Translations under genes and position numbers: made by a program
Shown here: piece by piece, positions 34,983 to 43,138 of the stretch
Numbering within the stretch: the first letter of the stretch is position 1
Layout: every line of letters begins with the position of its first letter
Assembly: GCA_015075365.1 (NCBI GenBank)
Contig: JABTUN010000003.1
Coordinates: forward strand, 537,060 to 601,059
Source of the DNA: Verrucomicrobiaceae bacterium
Lineage (GTDB): Bacteria; Verrucomicrobiota; Verrucomicrobiia; Verrucomicrobiales; Verrucomicrobiaceae
Length of the DNA stretch: 64,000 nt
Direction of reading: 5' to 3'
Notes under the pieces: generated by a model
Told to the model about the DNA's origin: nothing
Seen by the model: only the letters and a program-made list of their open reading frames with translations
Databases searched by the model: none

Positions 34983-35390
34983 ATGGAAACGTCCATGCAA
35001 CATCCGCCACGCCAGACCGGCTGTCTGCGTGTCGCGGTCCTGGTGATCCTGGTGATCGGTGGGATGCTGTTCTACGGCTACCAGACCTCGGTGCTGCCGA
35101 CCCGCGAGATGTCGCGCATGCTCGCGGTGAGAACGGCCTATCATCGGGCGCTGGCCCTGCATTATGAAGAGCACCGTTGCTTCCCATCCGCCATTGACGA
35201 GGTATTCCTGAAAACCCTACAACTCGGGGCTGAAGGTTCCAGCCAGGAGGATGCTCGTGCCTGGCAGTATCATTCCGAGGATGGCGGCAAGACTTTCTCT
35301 TTGTTCTGGCGCAGCCCGAGCGGAGACCTGTTCCAGCTTTCCGGGCGTCATGGGCAGATCGAGGAGAGCAGTGACTACCAGCGGCGCTGA
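34983..35390 (+). CDS. Small single-pass membrane protein of unknown function
   Basis: The 135-residue protein has one membrane helix (VAVLVILVIGGMLFYGYQT) after a short basic N terminus. A polar domain follows (AYHRALALHYEEHRCFPS, WQYHSEDGGKTFSLFWRSP). The layout (hydrophobic helix, then a periodic helix, then a small beta region) resembles pseudopilin minor components, but the prepilin cleavage motif is absent, so I leave it unassigned. It starts 1 bp after the DUF1080 stop. MQHPPRQTG at 34995 is an alternative start. Confidence 0.7.
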   Translation: METSMQHPPRQTGCLRVAVLVILVIGGMLFYGYQTSVLPTREMSRMLAVRTAYHRALALHYEEHRCFPSAIDEVFLKTLQLGAEGSSQEDARAWQYHSEDGGKTFSLFWRSPSGDLFQLSGRHGQIEESSDYQRR

Positions 35391-35572
35391 GGAGTGGCCG
35401 CGGGTGGTCATTTCATCTGCGCCAAATGGAGCATCCCGCCGCCTGCCCCGCATGATTCCGCCAAGATTCGCAACGATGAGAACTAGCATGGTGCAACGTC
35501 GATTGCGCGAGGAGGAAACGTGAACAAAGAAGGCGGCGAACGGCGTTTTTTGCCCCGCCCCCAACCTGCCCC

Positions 35573-36691
35573 ATGTCCTACGCTCCTGAATCTGAAGCTC
35601 CGAAGTCCTACACCCTGGCCTGGATCGCGTCGCTGCTGCTGCTCGTCGGTTTTGTCCTCGGTCTGTTGTTTTTCCCCCCGCTTTATGAGGCGCCGAAGGT
35701 CGAGGCCGGGCAGATGACGCTCTTCGTGGGGCGCTTTCATCCCATCCTGCTGCATCTGCCCATTGGCGCGCTGGGTTTTCTCCTGCTGCTGGAGTTTCTG
35801 TGCATGAGCCGTCGAGGTGAGGAAAGGCATGGTTCGACGGCCCTGCTGGCCTTGTTTGTCGGCGCGGCTGGCAGCGTGATGGCGGTGATGGCCGGCATCA
35901 TGCTTTCCCGTGAGGGCGGCTACGTGAGCGCCAATTTCAGCCTGCACCAGACCATGGGAATCATCGGCACCGCAGGCGTGCTGCTGGCGCTCGTCATCCG
36001 CCTGATGGCGATGGGCCAGGGGAATTTCGAACTGCTGCATGCCTACCGCGCACTGTTTTTCCTCAGCTTTGGCATCATGGGCCTCGGCGCGCATTTTGGC
36101 GGGAACATGAGCCACGGCAGCAAATACCTCACCCAGCATGCTCCGGAGCCCATCAAGAGCCAGATGATCGCCATGGAGAAATGGTTCGTCGGCTTGGTCG
36201 AAAAGCCCAAACCCGAGGAAATCGAGGAAAAGGCCCCAGAGCCCCCCCAAGTGGTGGAAAAGCCCTCCACTCCGACTCCGTCCCCCACTCCTGCCCCGGC
36301 CCCCGCCGCAGGCGACAAGCTCGTCTTTGCGAACCTCATCCAGCCGATTTTCGCCGCCAAGTGCAACAATTGCCACGGCGAGGAGAAGCAGAAAGGCGAT
36401 CTCCGGCTCGACACCTATGACTACGTCATGGCGGGTGGTGAAAACAGTGCCGAGAAAAAAAATAACATTGTTCCCGGCAAGGCGGCCGACAGCCTCACCT
36501 ACCAGCTCGTTATCTCCGCCGAGGACGAGGACATGCACATGCCGCCCGAGGGCAAGGACCAGCTCACCAAGGAAGAAATCGCCATTCTGAAGTGGTGGAT
36601 CGAGCAGGGGGCCAGCAACACGCAGAAGCTCGACCTCAATACCCTCCCCGCCGACATCAAGGCCGCCGCAGAGGCGATTGTGAAAGGCTGA
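35573..36691 (+). CDS. Membrane protein with C-terminal PSCyt1-type cytochrome c domain
   Basis: This 372-residue protein has five or so N-terminal hydrophobic helices (YTLAWIASLLLLVGFVLGLL; FHPILLHLPIGALGFLLLLEF; and others with histidines suited to haem b or quinone contact). A proline-rich linker (PTPSPTPAPAPAA) follows, then a cytochrome c domain with CNNCH (near residue 263), GDLRLDTYDYVMAGG and MHMPPEGKDQL. It matches the planctomycete-type cytochrome (PSCyt1) fused to a DUF2231-like membrane module. It opens a run of cytochrome and cytochrome-maturation genes on the + strand. Confidence 0.88.
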   Translation: MSYAPESEAPKSYTLAWIASLLLLVGFVLGLLFFPPLYEAPKVEAGQMTLFVGRFHPILLHLPIGALGFLLLLEFLCMSRRGEERHGSTALLALFVGAAGSVMAVMAGIMLSREGGYVSANFSLHQTMGIIGTAGVLLALVIRLMAMGQGNFELLHAYRALFFLSFGIMGLGAHFGGNMSHGSKYLTQHAPEPIKSQMIAMEKWFVGLVEKPKPEEIEEKAPEPPQVVEKPSTPTPSPTPAPAPAAGDKLVFANLIQPIFAAKCNNCHGEEKQKGDLRLDTYDYVMAGGENSAEKKNNIVPGKAADSLTYQLVISAEDEDMHMPPEGKDQLTKEEIAILKWWIEQGASNTQKLDLNTLPADIKAAAEAIVKG

Positions 36692-36692
36692 C

Positions 36693-36726
36693 ACCTCTCA
36701 CCTCTTACTTCTCACATCTCACTCCC
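36693..36726. repeat. Iterated CTCTCACCTCTTACTTCTCAC word repeat
   Basis: The 48-bp gap between two cytochrome genes holds cctctcacctcttacttctc followed by acatctcactccc. Its reverse complement (gtgagaagtaagaggtgaga) nearly matches the repeat at 27,415-27,441, so these are two copies of one word family in opposite orientations about 9 kb apart. No hairpin partner is seen locally. Confidence 0.5.
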
Positions 36727-36740
36727 CCGACTTCCGTTTC

Positions 36741-38741
36741 ATGAAACCCACCACCTACCTCCTCGCCCTCGCGTTCGCCTTCACCGCGAATGCCGCTGAC
36801 GATAAAAAAGCCGCTGATCCCGCCGTCGAGGCCGCGATGCAGAAGGTGAACGCCACCGGCGCTTCGCTCATGCCCGTTGCTGCCGACAGCAAGACTTACC
36901 GCTTCACCGCGCTGAACGTGGCGAAGGAGTTCGCCGACAGCGGCCTCGATGCGCTCGCCCCCATTGCGGACAAGGTCGCCTCCCTCGACCTCGCCCGCAC
37001 GAAGGTGACGGACGCCGGTCTCGCCAAAGTGGCGGCGATGAAGAACCTCCAGGAGCTTCACCTCGAAAACACCGGCATTGGTGATGCGGGTCTCGATCAC
37101 CTCAAAGGCCTGGCCTCTCTGGAATACCTCAATCTTTACGGCACCAAGGTCACTGACGCCGGCATCGCCAAGCTGGCAGGCCTGAGCAAGCTGAAGGCGC
37201 TCTACCTCTGGCAAAGCGGCGTTACCAAGGCTGGCGTGGCCGCTTTGAAGGCCAAGCTGCCTGGAGCACACATCAACAACGGCTGGAGCGCCGAGGACGA
37301 TGCCAAACCCGTCGCCGTGGCCGCCGCGGCTCCGGCTGCTACAGCGCCCGCCGCCGCGAAACCGGCCGCTCCGGCTCCTGCCGCCGCCAAACCGGCTGCC
37401 GCGGCTCCCGCAGTGAAGCTCGATGCCGCCATTGCTGAAAAAGCAGTCGTTTATCGCGATGTCATCGCCCCGATCATGGCGGCAAAGTGCGTGAGCTGCC
37501 ACGGTGAGGAAAAGAAGAAGGGCAAGCTCCAGCTTCACGATTACGCATCCATCATGAAAGGCGGCGGTGACGGCCCCACCACCGTCATCGCCAAGAACAG
37601 CAAGGACAGCCTCATGCTTGTGCGTGCCAACCTTCCCACTGACGATGACGAGCACATGCCGCCCAGCGACGAGCCGCAGCTCACGAAGGAAGAAGTGGCC
37701 ATCCTGAAGTGGTGGATTGAAACCGGTGCCTCCGAAAATGCCACGGTGGCTGCCTCCAAGCCCACTGCCGATGTCGAAAGCGCTCTAGCCGCCCTCCTTG
37801 CCAAAGGCCTGCCCAAAGTGGCCGCGCCTGCGAAAGCCGCCAAACCCAAGCCAGCCGCGCTCACAGATGCGGAGAAAAAGCAGGTCGCCGAGGTCACGGC
37901 AAAGATGGCTGCCCTGAACGCCTCGCTCATGCCGCTCGCCCAGGACACCGAGCAGCTCCGTCTCGGCGTCATCAACGCTGCCGACAAGTTTGGTGACAAG
38001 GAACTCGCCCTGCTGGCACCGGTTGCCAAACACGTGGTGTGGGTGGATCTCGCCCGCAGCCAGATCACCGACGCCGCGGCCGAGACGCTGGCGCAGATGG
38101 TGAATTTGGAGCGCCTCCACCTCGAGAACACCAAGTTCAGTGATGCTGGACTCGCCAAGCTCGCCGCACTGCCGAACCTCGAATACCTCAATCTCTACGG
38201 CAACAAAATCACCGATGGCGGCATCGCCGCTCTCGCGGCCGCGAAGGCGCTGAAGAAGCTTTTCGTGTGGCAGACCGGCGTGACGCAAAACGGCGCGAAA
38301 GCCCTCGAAGCCAAGGTTTCCGGCCTCAAGGTGAATGTGGGCCTCAGCGAGGCGGAGATCGCCAAGCTTACAGCACCACCTCCGGCACAGCCCGCCGCTC
38401 CCACGCCTGCCAAAGCCGATCCGAAGGCCGCCAAGCCTGCCGCTGCAGGCAGCGATGTCATCAAGACGGCCATGAAGCAGTATCACAAGCCCGAGGACGC
38501 CCTTTGCAAAAAAGTCAGCGGCGGCACCGCCAGTGATGCCGAGCTCGCCACAATGCTCAAAGCCTACCAGGACATGTGCGCCGCCACGCCGCCGAAGGGT
38601 GACAAGGCCGCCTGGGTGAAGAAGAACCAGGCCCTCATCGCCGCCGTGAAGAAAATTCAGGCCAAGGACGCCACCGGCGTCGCCGCCTACAAAGCCGCCG
38701 TGAACTGCAAAGCCTGCCACAACGAGCACAAGGGCTCGTGA
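36741..38741 (+). CDS. Leucine-rich-repeat / multihaem cytochrome c fusion protein
   Basis: The 666-residue secreted protein (signal MKPTTYLLALAFAFTANA) alternates LRR and haem modules. LRR block 1 is at about residues 50-190 (LQELHLENTGIGDAGLDHL, LEYLNLYGTKVTDAG). A PSCyt1-type domain with CVSCH follows near 250 (HMPPSDEPQL). LRR block 2 at about 385-545 is a duplicate of block 1 (LERLHLENTKFSDAGLAKL, LEYLNLYGNKITDGG). A short C-terminal cytochrome has CKACH near 655. Ala/Pro/Lys-rich linkers separate the modules. It is presumably a periplasmic electron carrier with a binding scaffold; its partner is unknown. It would need the ResB/CcsA system encoded just downstream. Confidence 0.88.
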   Translation: MKPTTYLLALAFAFTANAADDKKAADPAVEAAMQKVNATGASLMPVAADSKTYRFTALNVAKEFADSGLDALAPIADKVASLDLARTKVTDAGLAKVAAMKNLQELHLENTGIGDAGLDHLKGLASLEYLNLYGTKVTDAGIAKLAGLSKLKALYLWQSGVTKAGVAALKAKLPGAHINNGWSAEDDAKPVAVAAAAPAATAPAAAKPAAPAPAAAKPAAAAPAVKLDAAIAEKAVVYRDVIAPIMAAKCVSCHGEEKKKGKLQLHDYASIMKGGGDGPTTVIAKNSKDSLMLVRANLPTDDDEHMPPSDEPQLTKEEVAILKWWIETGASENATVAASKPTADVESALAALLAKGLPKVAAPAKAAKPKPAALTDAEKKQVAEVTAKMAALNASLMPLAQDTEQLRLGVINAADKFGDKELALLAPVAKHVVWVDLARSQITDAAAETLAQMVNLERLHLENTKFSDAGLAKLAALPNLEYLNLYGNKITDGGIAALAAAKALKKLFVWQTGVTQNGAKALEAKVSGLKVNVGLSEAEIAKLTAPPPAQPAAPTPAKADPKAAKPAAAGSDVIKTAMKQYHKPEDALCKKVSGGTASDAELATMLKAYQDMCAATPPKGDKAAWVKKNQALIAAVKKIQAKDATGVAAYKAAVNCKACHNEHKGS

Positions 38742-38747
38742 GCCCGT

Positions 38748-38841
38748 GAGCACTTCGATATGGTGAAGTGCTCAGTTCTCAGTGCTCAGTAAAGTGCCTG
38801 CTCAAAACGGAGCGCCGGGCGCTGATTACTGAGCACTTTTT
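38748..38841 (+). terminator. Double hairpin of AGTGCTCAG words ending in a T-tract
   Basis: Two nested structures follow the LRR-cytochrome stop. GAGCACTTC (38748-38756) pairs with GAAGTGCTC (38765-38773). AGTGCTCAGTAA (38781-38792) pairs perfectly with TTACTGAGCACT (38826-38837), which runs into five T residues. The loop of the second holds gcgccgggcgc, itself palindromic. The T-tract makes a factor-independent terminator likely. The same word reappears 800 bp downstream. Confidence 0.65.
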
Positions 38842-38913
38842 GTCTCTACACCTTCCGCTGCGACGTATCTTCATGGCGTTCACATCGGATGCTGCTAATC
38901 ATCCCTCCCCCTC

Positions 38914-39585
38914 ATGCGTTTCCCCACGATGAAATCCCCCCTCCACTGCTGCGCGGTCATCGCGTGCGGCCTCCTTTCCGCTTCCTGCGACCGCCTCGGC
39001 GAGCGTGAGGCCATCACCGAATCGCGGGAGATCTCCACCCACGCCGCGAAGCCGAACATCGACATCCCCAGCGCCACCCGTTTCTTCGATGACGCCAAAG
39101 AAGAGCAGCAACAGCAGCGCCCCGATTTCCGCAGCCTGCTCACCTGGACCATTCCCGATGGCTGGAGTGAGAACAGCACGCCCGATCCCATGGGCATGCG
39201 CCTCCTCGATCTGCGTTTTGGGCCGAACCAGGAAGGCGAATGCTACATCTCGCTGATGCCCGGCTCCGCAGGCGGCCTCGAAGCCAACGTGAACCGATGG
39301 CGCTCACAGATGGGCCAGCCAGCCTATACCGCTGACGAACTGTCGAAGCTGCCGAAAAAGCCCTTCTTCAACCGCGAGGCGACCTTTGTGGCCTTTGATG
39401 GCGACTTCAAAGGCTTCGGCGCCGACACCGCCAAGACCGGCTACCGCATGCTCGGCCTCATCCACAGCACCGAGCAGGCCACCATCTTCGTGAAGCTCAC
39501 CGGACCCAAAACCCTCGTCGAGCAAAACACCGCCGCCTTCGACACCTTCTGCCAGTCGATCAAACCGAATCTCCCGAAGGAATGA
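38914..39585 (+). CDS. Putative lipoprotein in the cytochrome block
   Basis: The 223-residue protein has a lipoprotein signal (HCCAVIACGLLSASCDRL, lipobox LSASC). The mature domain (LTWTIPDGWSENSTPDPMGMRLLDLRFG, then ECYISLMPGSAGG and EANVNRWRSQMG) is a form I associate with an uncharacterised Verrucomicrobia/Planctomycetes family encoded near cytochrome c biogenesis genes. No cysteine or haem motif is present in the mature part. Starts at 38914 and 38929 (MKSPLH) both give the signal. It is bracketed by two copies of the AGTGCTCAGT hairpin word. Confidence 0.75.
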   Translation: MRFPTMKSPLHCCAVIACGLLSASCDRLGEREAITESREISTHAAKPNIDIPSATRFFDDAKEEQQQQRPDFRSLLTWTIPDGWSENSTPDPMGMRLLDLRFGPNQEGECYISLMPGSAGGLEANVNRWRSQMGQPAYTADELSKLPKKPFFNREATFVAFDGDFKGFGADTAKTGYRMLGLIHSTEQATIFVKLTGPKTLVEQNTAAFDTFCQSIKPNLPKE

Positions 39586-39601
39586 CCCGTCTTCGCAATC
39601 C

Positions 39602-39659
39602 AAGTGCTCAGTCATCACCGAGAGCCTTTCCCCAACTGAGCGCCAAGCACTGAGCACTT
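39602..39659. repeat. Second AGTGCTCAGT inverted repeat
   Basis: AAGTGCTCAGT (39602-39612) and ACTGAGCACTT (39649-39659) are perfectly complementary over 11 bp, with a 36-nt loop. This is the same word as in the hairpin at 38,781-38,837. It lies between the lipoprotein stop (39585) and the resB GTG (39676), so it may terminate or attenuate transcription into resB, or stabilise an mRNA end. No T-tract follows. Confidence 0.6.
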
Positions 39660-39675
39660 ATTCCCCGACTCCCCT

Positions 39676-40986
39676 GTGTCCTCTCCCAACCAAAACCCAC
39701 TCGCGAAACCCATCGCCTTCCTTTCCAGCTTCGGCCTTGCCACGGTTGTGCTGGCCTTGCTGTTGCTCATCACCTTCCTCGGCACGCTGGAGCAGGCAGA
39801 GTATGGCCTCGTCGCCAGCCAGGCACGTTACTTTGAGTCGTTCTTCGTCGATCGCATCGACATTGGTGCCTGCTGGCGTGCCCTGGCGCTGAACGCGTAT
39901 GCGGACATCGGCAATGTGACCTTCCCGCTGCCGATTCTGCCGGGTGGCTACACGTTGATGGCGGTGCTGTTTGTGAACATGTTTCTGGGCGGCATCATTC
40001 GCATCCGCAAGTCGCCGAAGACCATCGGCGTGATCATCTCGCACTTCGCCATCCTGTTCATGATCGCCGCGGGCGCGGTGAGCTACCATTTCGCCGTCGA
40101 GGGGAACATGAGCCTCCGCGAGGGCGAGACAAGCGATGAGTTCTTGAGCTTTCACGACCGCGTTATCGAGATCGAGAAGGTGCAGACCGACGAAAAGGCC
40201 AAGCGCAGCGCCTTGGTGATCGACGAATCGAAATACAACGACCTCGCCGCGGGCAAGGGCCGCACCTTCACACATGAGAGCCTGCCGTTTGAGCTGATGA
40301 TCACGAACTGGAAGAAGCATGCGCAGCCCAGACCTGACCGCGACGGCTCACGCAGCGACGCCGTTGACGGTTACTACATCCAGGAGGTGAGCATGCTCGA
40401 CGAATCCGGGGCGGCGCTTCCTGATGAGCAGCTCGCCAGCGCCTGCGTGGCCATCGTGAAGGATAAAAAGACCGGCGCGGAGCAAAAAGGCATTCTGTGG
40501 GAGTTCGCCGCCGCGCCGTGGACCGTGACTGTTGGCAGTGACAAGTATTTGCTCTCCCTCGTTCATCGCACCTACAAGCTGCCCTTTGCCATCAAGCTCG
40601 ACAAAACCGAGCAGGAGAAGCATCCCGGCACCGAGCGGGCGCGTCGCTTCACCAGTTGGGTGACCAAGCTGGAGGATGGTCGCGAGGAAAAACGCGTCAT
40701 CACCATGAATGAGCCCGTGCGCAGCGAAGGCTACGCGGTCTTCCAGCAGACCTTTGATGATGGCACCCGCAGCGGCAGCGGCGTGAAGAGCAGCGGCTTC
40801 CAGATCGTGGAAAACCCCTCCGACCACTGGCCGCTCATCTCCTGCATCATCGTCGCCGAAGGCCTGCTGCTGCATTTCCTCATGATGCTGGCCCGCTTCA
40901 TCAAGGTGAACCCGTGGGTCTTCTCCATCAGCATCATCGTCGCCTTCAACGCCGCCTTCCTCATCGCGATGTGGAAGCTGCTCTAA
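39676..40986 (+). CDS. resB: Cytochrome c biogenesis protein ResB/Ccs1
   Basis: The 436-residue inner-membrane protein is one half of the System II haem-delivery complex that attaches haem to CXXCH apocytochromes outside the cytoplasm. Visible features are N-terminal helices (LATVVLALLLLITFLGTLEQ; GYTLMAVLFVNMFLGGIIRI; VIISHFAILFMIAAGAVSYHF), a large periplasmic domain and a C-terminal helix pair (PWVFSISIIVAFNAAFLIAMW). Translation probably begins at GTG 39676. It forms a pair with ccsA and serves the cytochromes upstream. Confidence 0.9.
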   Translation: MSSPNQNPLAKPIAFLSSFGLATVVLALLLLITFLGTLEQAEYGLVASQARYFESFFVDRIDIGACWRALALNAYADIGNVTFPLPILPGGYTLMAVLFVNMFLGGIIRIRKSPKTIGVIISHFAILFMIAAGAVSYHFAVEGNMSLREGETSDEFLSFHDRVIEIEKVQTDEKAKRSALVIDESKYNDLAAGKGRTFTHESLPFELMITNWKKHAQPRPDRDGSRSDAVDGYYIQEVSMLDESGAALPDEQLASACVAIVKDKKTGAEQKGILWEFAAAPWTVTVGSDKYLLSLVHRTYKLPFAIKLDKTEQEKHPGTERARRFTSWVTKLEDGREEKRVITMNEPVRSEGYAVFQQTFDDGTRSGSGVKSSGFQIVENPSDHWPLISCIIVAEGLLLHFLMMLARFIKVNPWVFSISIIVAFNAAFLIAMWKLL

Positions 40987-41158
40987 AGAAAGTGGGACAG
41001 GTTTTCAACCTGTCGCCACCGAAGCCCTTCGTGAACCAACACCTCAACCTTCTCCTGATATGAATGACGCTCGAACCTCGAATCTGACCAGTGGCCGCAC
41101 TGGCTCACGGACGCGCTTCGCTCCGGCTGAACAGGTTAAAAACCTGTTCCACTTTCTT
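40986..41158. repeat. Inverted repeat pair, second copy inside ccsA 5' coding region
   Basis: Copy A (about 40986-41033) contains the palindrome gacaggttttcaacctgtc (40996-41014). The reverse complement of copy A resembles copy B (about 41105-41158) over ~50 bp, sharing TCACG, GCTTCG, ACAGGTTnAAAACCTGT and CCACTTTCTT in order. Copy B has its own palindrome (GAACAGGTT-AAA-AACCTGTTC, 41129-41149). A further palindrome, ccagtggccgcactgg, lies between them. Copy B is translated as part of the CcsA N terminus, if the ATG at 41060 is used. Confidence 0.7.
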
Positions 41159-43138
41159 CTGCTGCTCGCGCTCACGGGGCTCACGGCCGCCGCCGAACTC
41201 CCACCGCTCGATCTTTTCCGCGACAAAGAGGTCGTCGAGACCTTCGCCTCCATTCCGGTGCAGGAATCGGGACGCATCAAGCCGCTGGAAAACATCGCCA
41301 GCTATCGCTTGCTGCGTTTTCGGGCGCGGCGGAGCATTTGGCTCACCGAAAACGGCGAGATGGACGGCAAGCCGATCACCGATCCGGCCACACAGAAGCA
41401 CATCGTGAAGGACGGCGACAAGCCGGTGAAGCTCAACGCCACCGAGTGGATGCTGATGAGCTGGTTCCGCCCGGACATCGCGAGGCTCGTGCCGCTGTTC
41501 AAGGTCGATAACTCCTCTGCCATCACCGAGCTGGGCCTCACGGCGAAGGCGAAGCGGGATCAATACACCTTTGCTGAGATCGAGCCGGCCCGGCAGACGC
41601 TGATGGAGAAGATGAGCGAATACCGCGAGATCCCCGCGAAGAAGCAGACACCGGAGCAGCGCATGATCGTGCAGCTCGCCGCGAACTTCCTCGACTACGA
41701 GATGATCACCGGGCACTTCGACTTCATCCGCTCGCCAGTGGGTGACAAGGTGGACCAGTTGCCCGCCGGCATCGAAAAGCCCCTGCGCCTCTCGAAGAGC
41801 CTCAACGCCCTCGCCAACGCCGTGCGCACCAGCGGCGGTCCGCCGATGCAGATCCCGTGGTTCCGCGATTTCGGCAAAGGCGCGCTTGGAGCGATGATGA
41901 GCGGCAATGCCGAACAGCAGCTGCGCATCTTTCCACCCGGTCCGAAGGTGAACGAAGTCTGGCACGGCCCCGGCGAGACCATCTTCGGTGCCATGAACGG
42001 CGAAAAGGAAGTTGATGCCGAGCAGCTCGCCTGGCTGGCAGCTTATGAGGAGGTCTATCTGGCCCTGCCGGATGCCGCGAAGTTCAAAGCCGCCTCGAAA
42101 GCCTTGCTAACCAAGATTCAGGATGCCGCCAAAGCACGCAACGAAGGGCAGTTCATCGCTTTGGAGCGTCACTCGATCAAAGCGGACTACTTCTTTTATG
42201 CGCAGTGGATCTTCCTCGTCGGCTTCGTGGCGGTGGCGCTCTCGTGGATCGCGCCGGGATCGAAGTTGGAGAAGTTCACCAAGATCGCCGCGTGGCTGCT
42301 GCTTGCCACGGCGACAGGTTACGCGGTCACCGGCGTGGTCGTGCGCTGCATCATCATGCAGCGTCCGCCCATCACCACGCTGTATGAAACCATCCTCTTC
42401 ATCGGCGCCTCGGTGGCGTTGTTTGGCCTCCTCGCCGAATGGATCACGAAACGCGGCCTCGGATTGCTCGTGGCCGCCGTTGGTGGCACGGCCTGCATGT
42501 TCCTTGCCATTCAATTCGAGGCCAGCGAGGCCACGGACACGCTTCAGCAGCTTCAGGCCGTGCTGATCACGAACTTTTGGCTCTCCACCCATGTGCCGCT
42601 CATCAACCTGGGCTATGCCGCCTGCATGGTCGCCGCCTTGATTTCGATGATTTACTTCATCCAGCGGCTGTTTGGCAAAATCGGTCCGAAGTCTGACGAA
42701 GGCCGTTTTCTCACCCGCGTGGCCTACGGCTTCATTTGCTGCGGTTTGTTCCTCGCGCTTGTAGGCACGGTTCTTGGCGGCATCTGGGCGAACTACAGCT
42801 GGGGCCGCTTCTGGGGCTGGGACCCGAAGGAGAACGGGGCGCTCATGATTGTGCTGATGTGCCTCGTCATCCTCCACGCCCGCCTCGGCGGCTACATCCG
42901 TGAGGTCGGCCTGCACAACTGCAACCTCATCCTCGGCTGCATCGTGATCTTCTCCTGGTTCGGCGTGAACCAGCTCGGCGTGGGCCTGCACGCCTACGGC
43001 TTCACCGACGGCACCTGGCCGAAGATCTATGCTTTCTGGGGCAGTCAGATCATCCTGCTTGTGTACGGAATCGTGCTTTCCTTCACGGACAGGTCAGATA
43101 CTACAGATGAAGTGGCCGCTGCGAAGGCGGAGATTTAA
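41060..43138 (+). CDS. ccsA: Cytochrome c biogenesis protein CcsA/ResC with large N-terminal domain
   Basis: The 692-residue protein is the haem-handling half of System II. A signal-like helix (FHFLLLLALTGLTAA) precedes a ~300-residue extracytoplasmic domain (LPPLDLFRDKEVVETFASIP). The multi-helix CcsA domain from about residue 375 carries the tryptophan-rich haem-binding motif WGRFWGWDPKENG near 578-590 and histidines in flanking helices. The ATG at 41060 adds ~24 residues before the signal, and those residues are encoded by one arm of an inverted repeat; no better start is visible. It overlaps the convergent amidase gene by 4 bp. Confidence 0.93.
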   Translation: MNDARTSNLTSGRTGSRTRFAPAEQVKNLFHFLLLLALTGLTAAAELPPLDLFRDKEVVETFASIPVQESGRIKPLENIASYRLLRFRARRSIWLTENGEMDGKPITDPATQKHIVKDGDKPVKLNATEWMLMSWFRPDIARLVPLFKVDNSSAITELGLTAKAKRDQYTFAEIEPARQTLMEKMSEYREIPAKKQTPEQRMIVQLAANFLDYEMITGHFDFIRSPVGDKVDQLPAGIEKPLRLSKSLNALANAVRTSGGPPMQIPWFRDFGKGALGAMMSGNAEQQLRIFPPGPKVNEVWHGPGETIFGAMNGEKEVDAEQLAWLAAYEEVYLALPDAAKFKAASKALLTKIQDAAKARNEGQFIALERHSIKADYFFYAQWIFLVGFVAVALSWIAPGSKLEKFTKIAAWLLLATATGYAVTGVVVRCIIMQRPPITTLYETILFIGASVALFGLLAEWITKRGLGLLVAAVGGTACMFLAIQFEASEATDTLQQLQAVLITNFWLSTHVPLINLGYAACMVAALISMIYFIQRLFGKIGPKSDEGRFLTRVAYGFICCGLFLALVGTVLGGIWANYSWGRFWGWDPKENGALMIVLMCLVILHARLGGYIREVGLHNCNLILGCIVIFSWFGVNQLGVGLHAYGFTDGTWPKIYAFWGSQIILLVYGIVLSFTDRSDTTDEVAAAKAEI

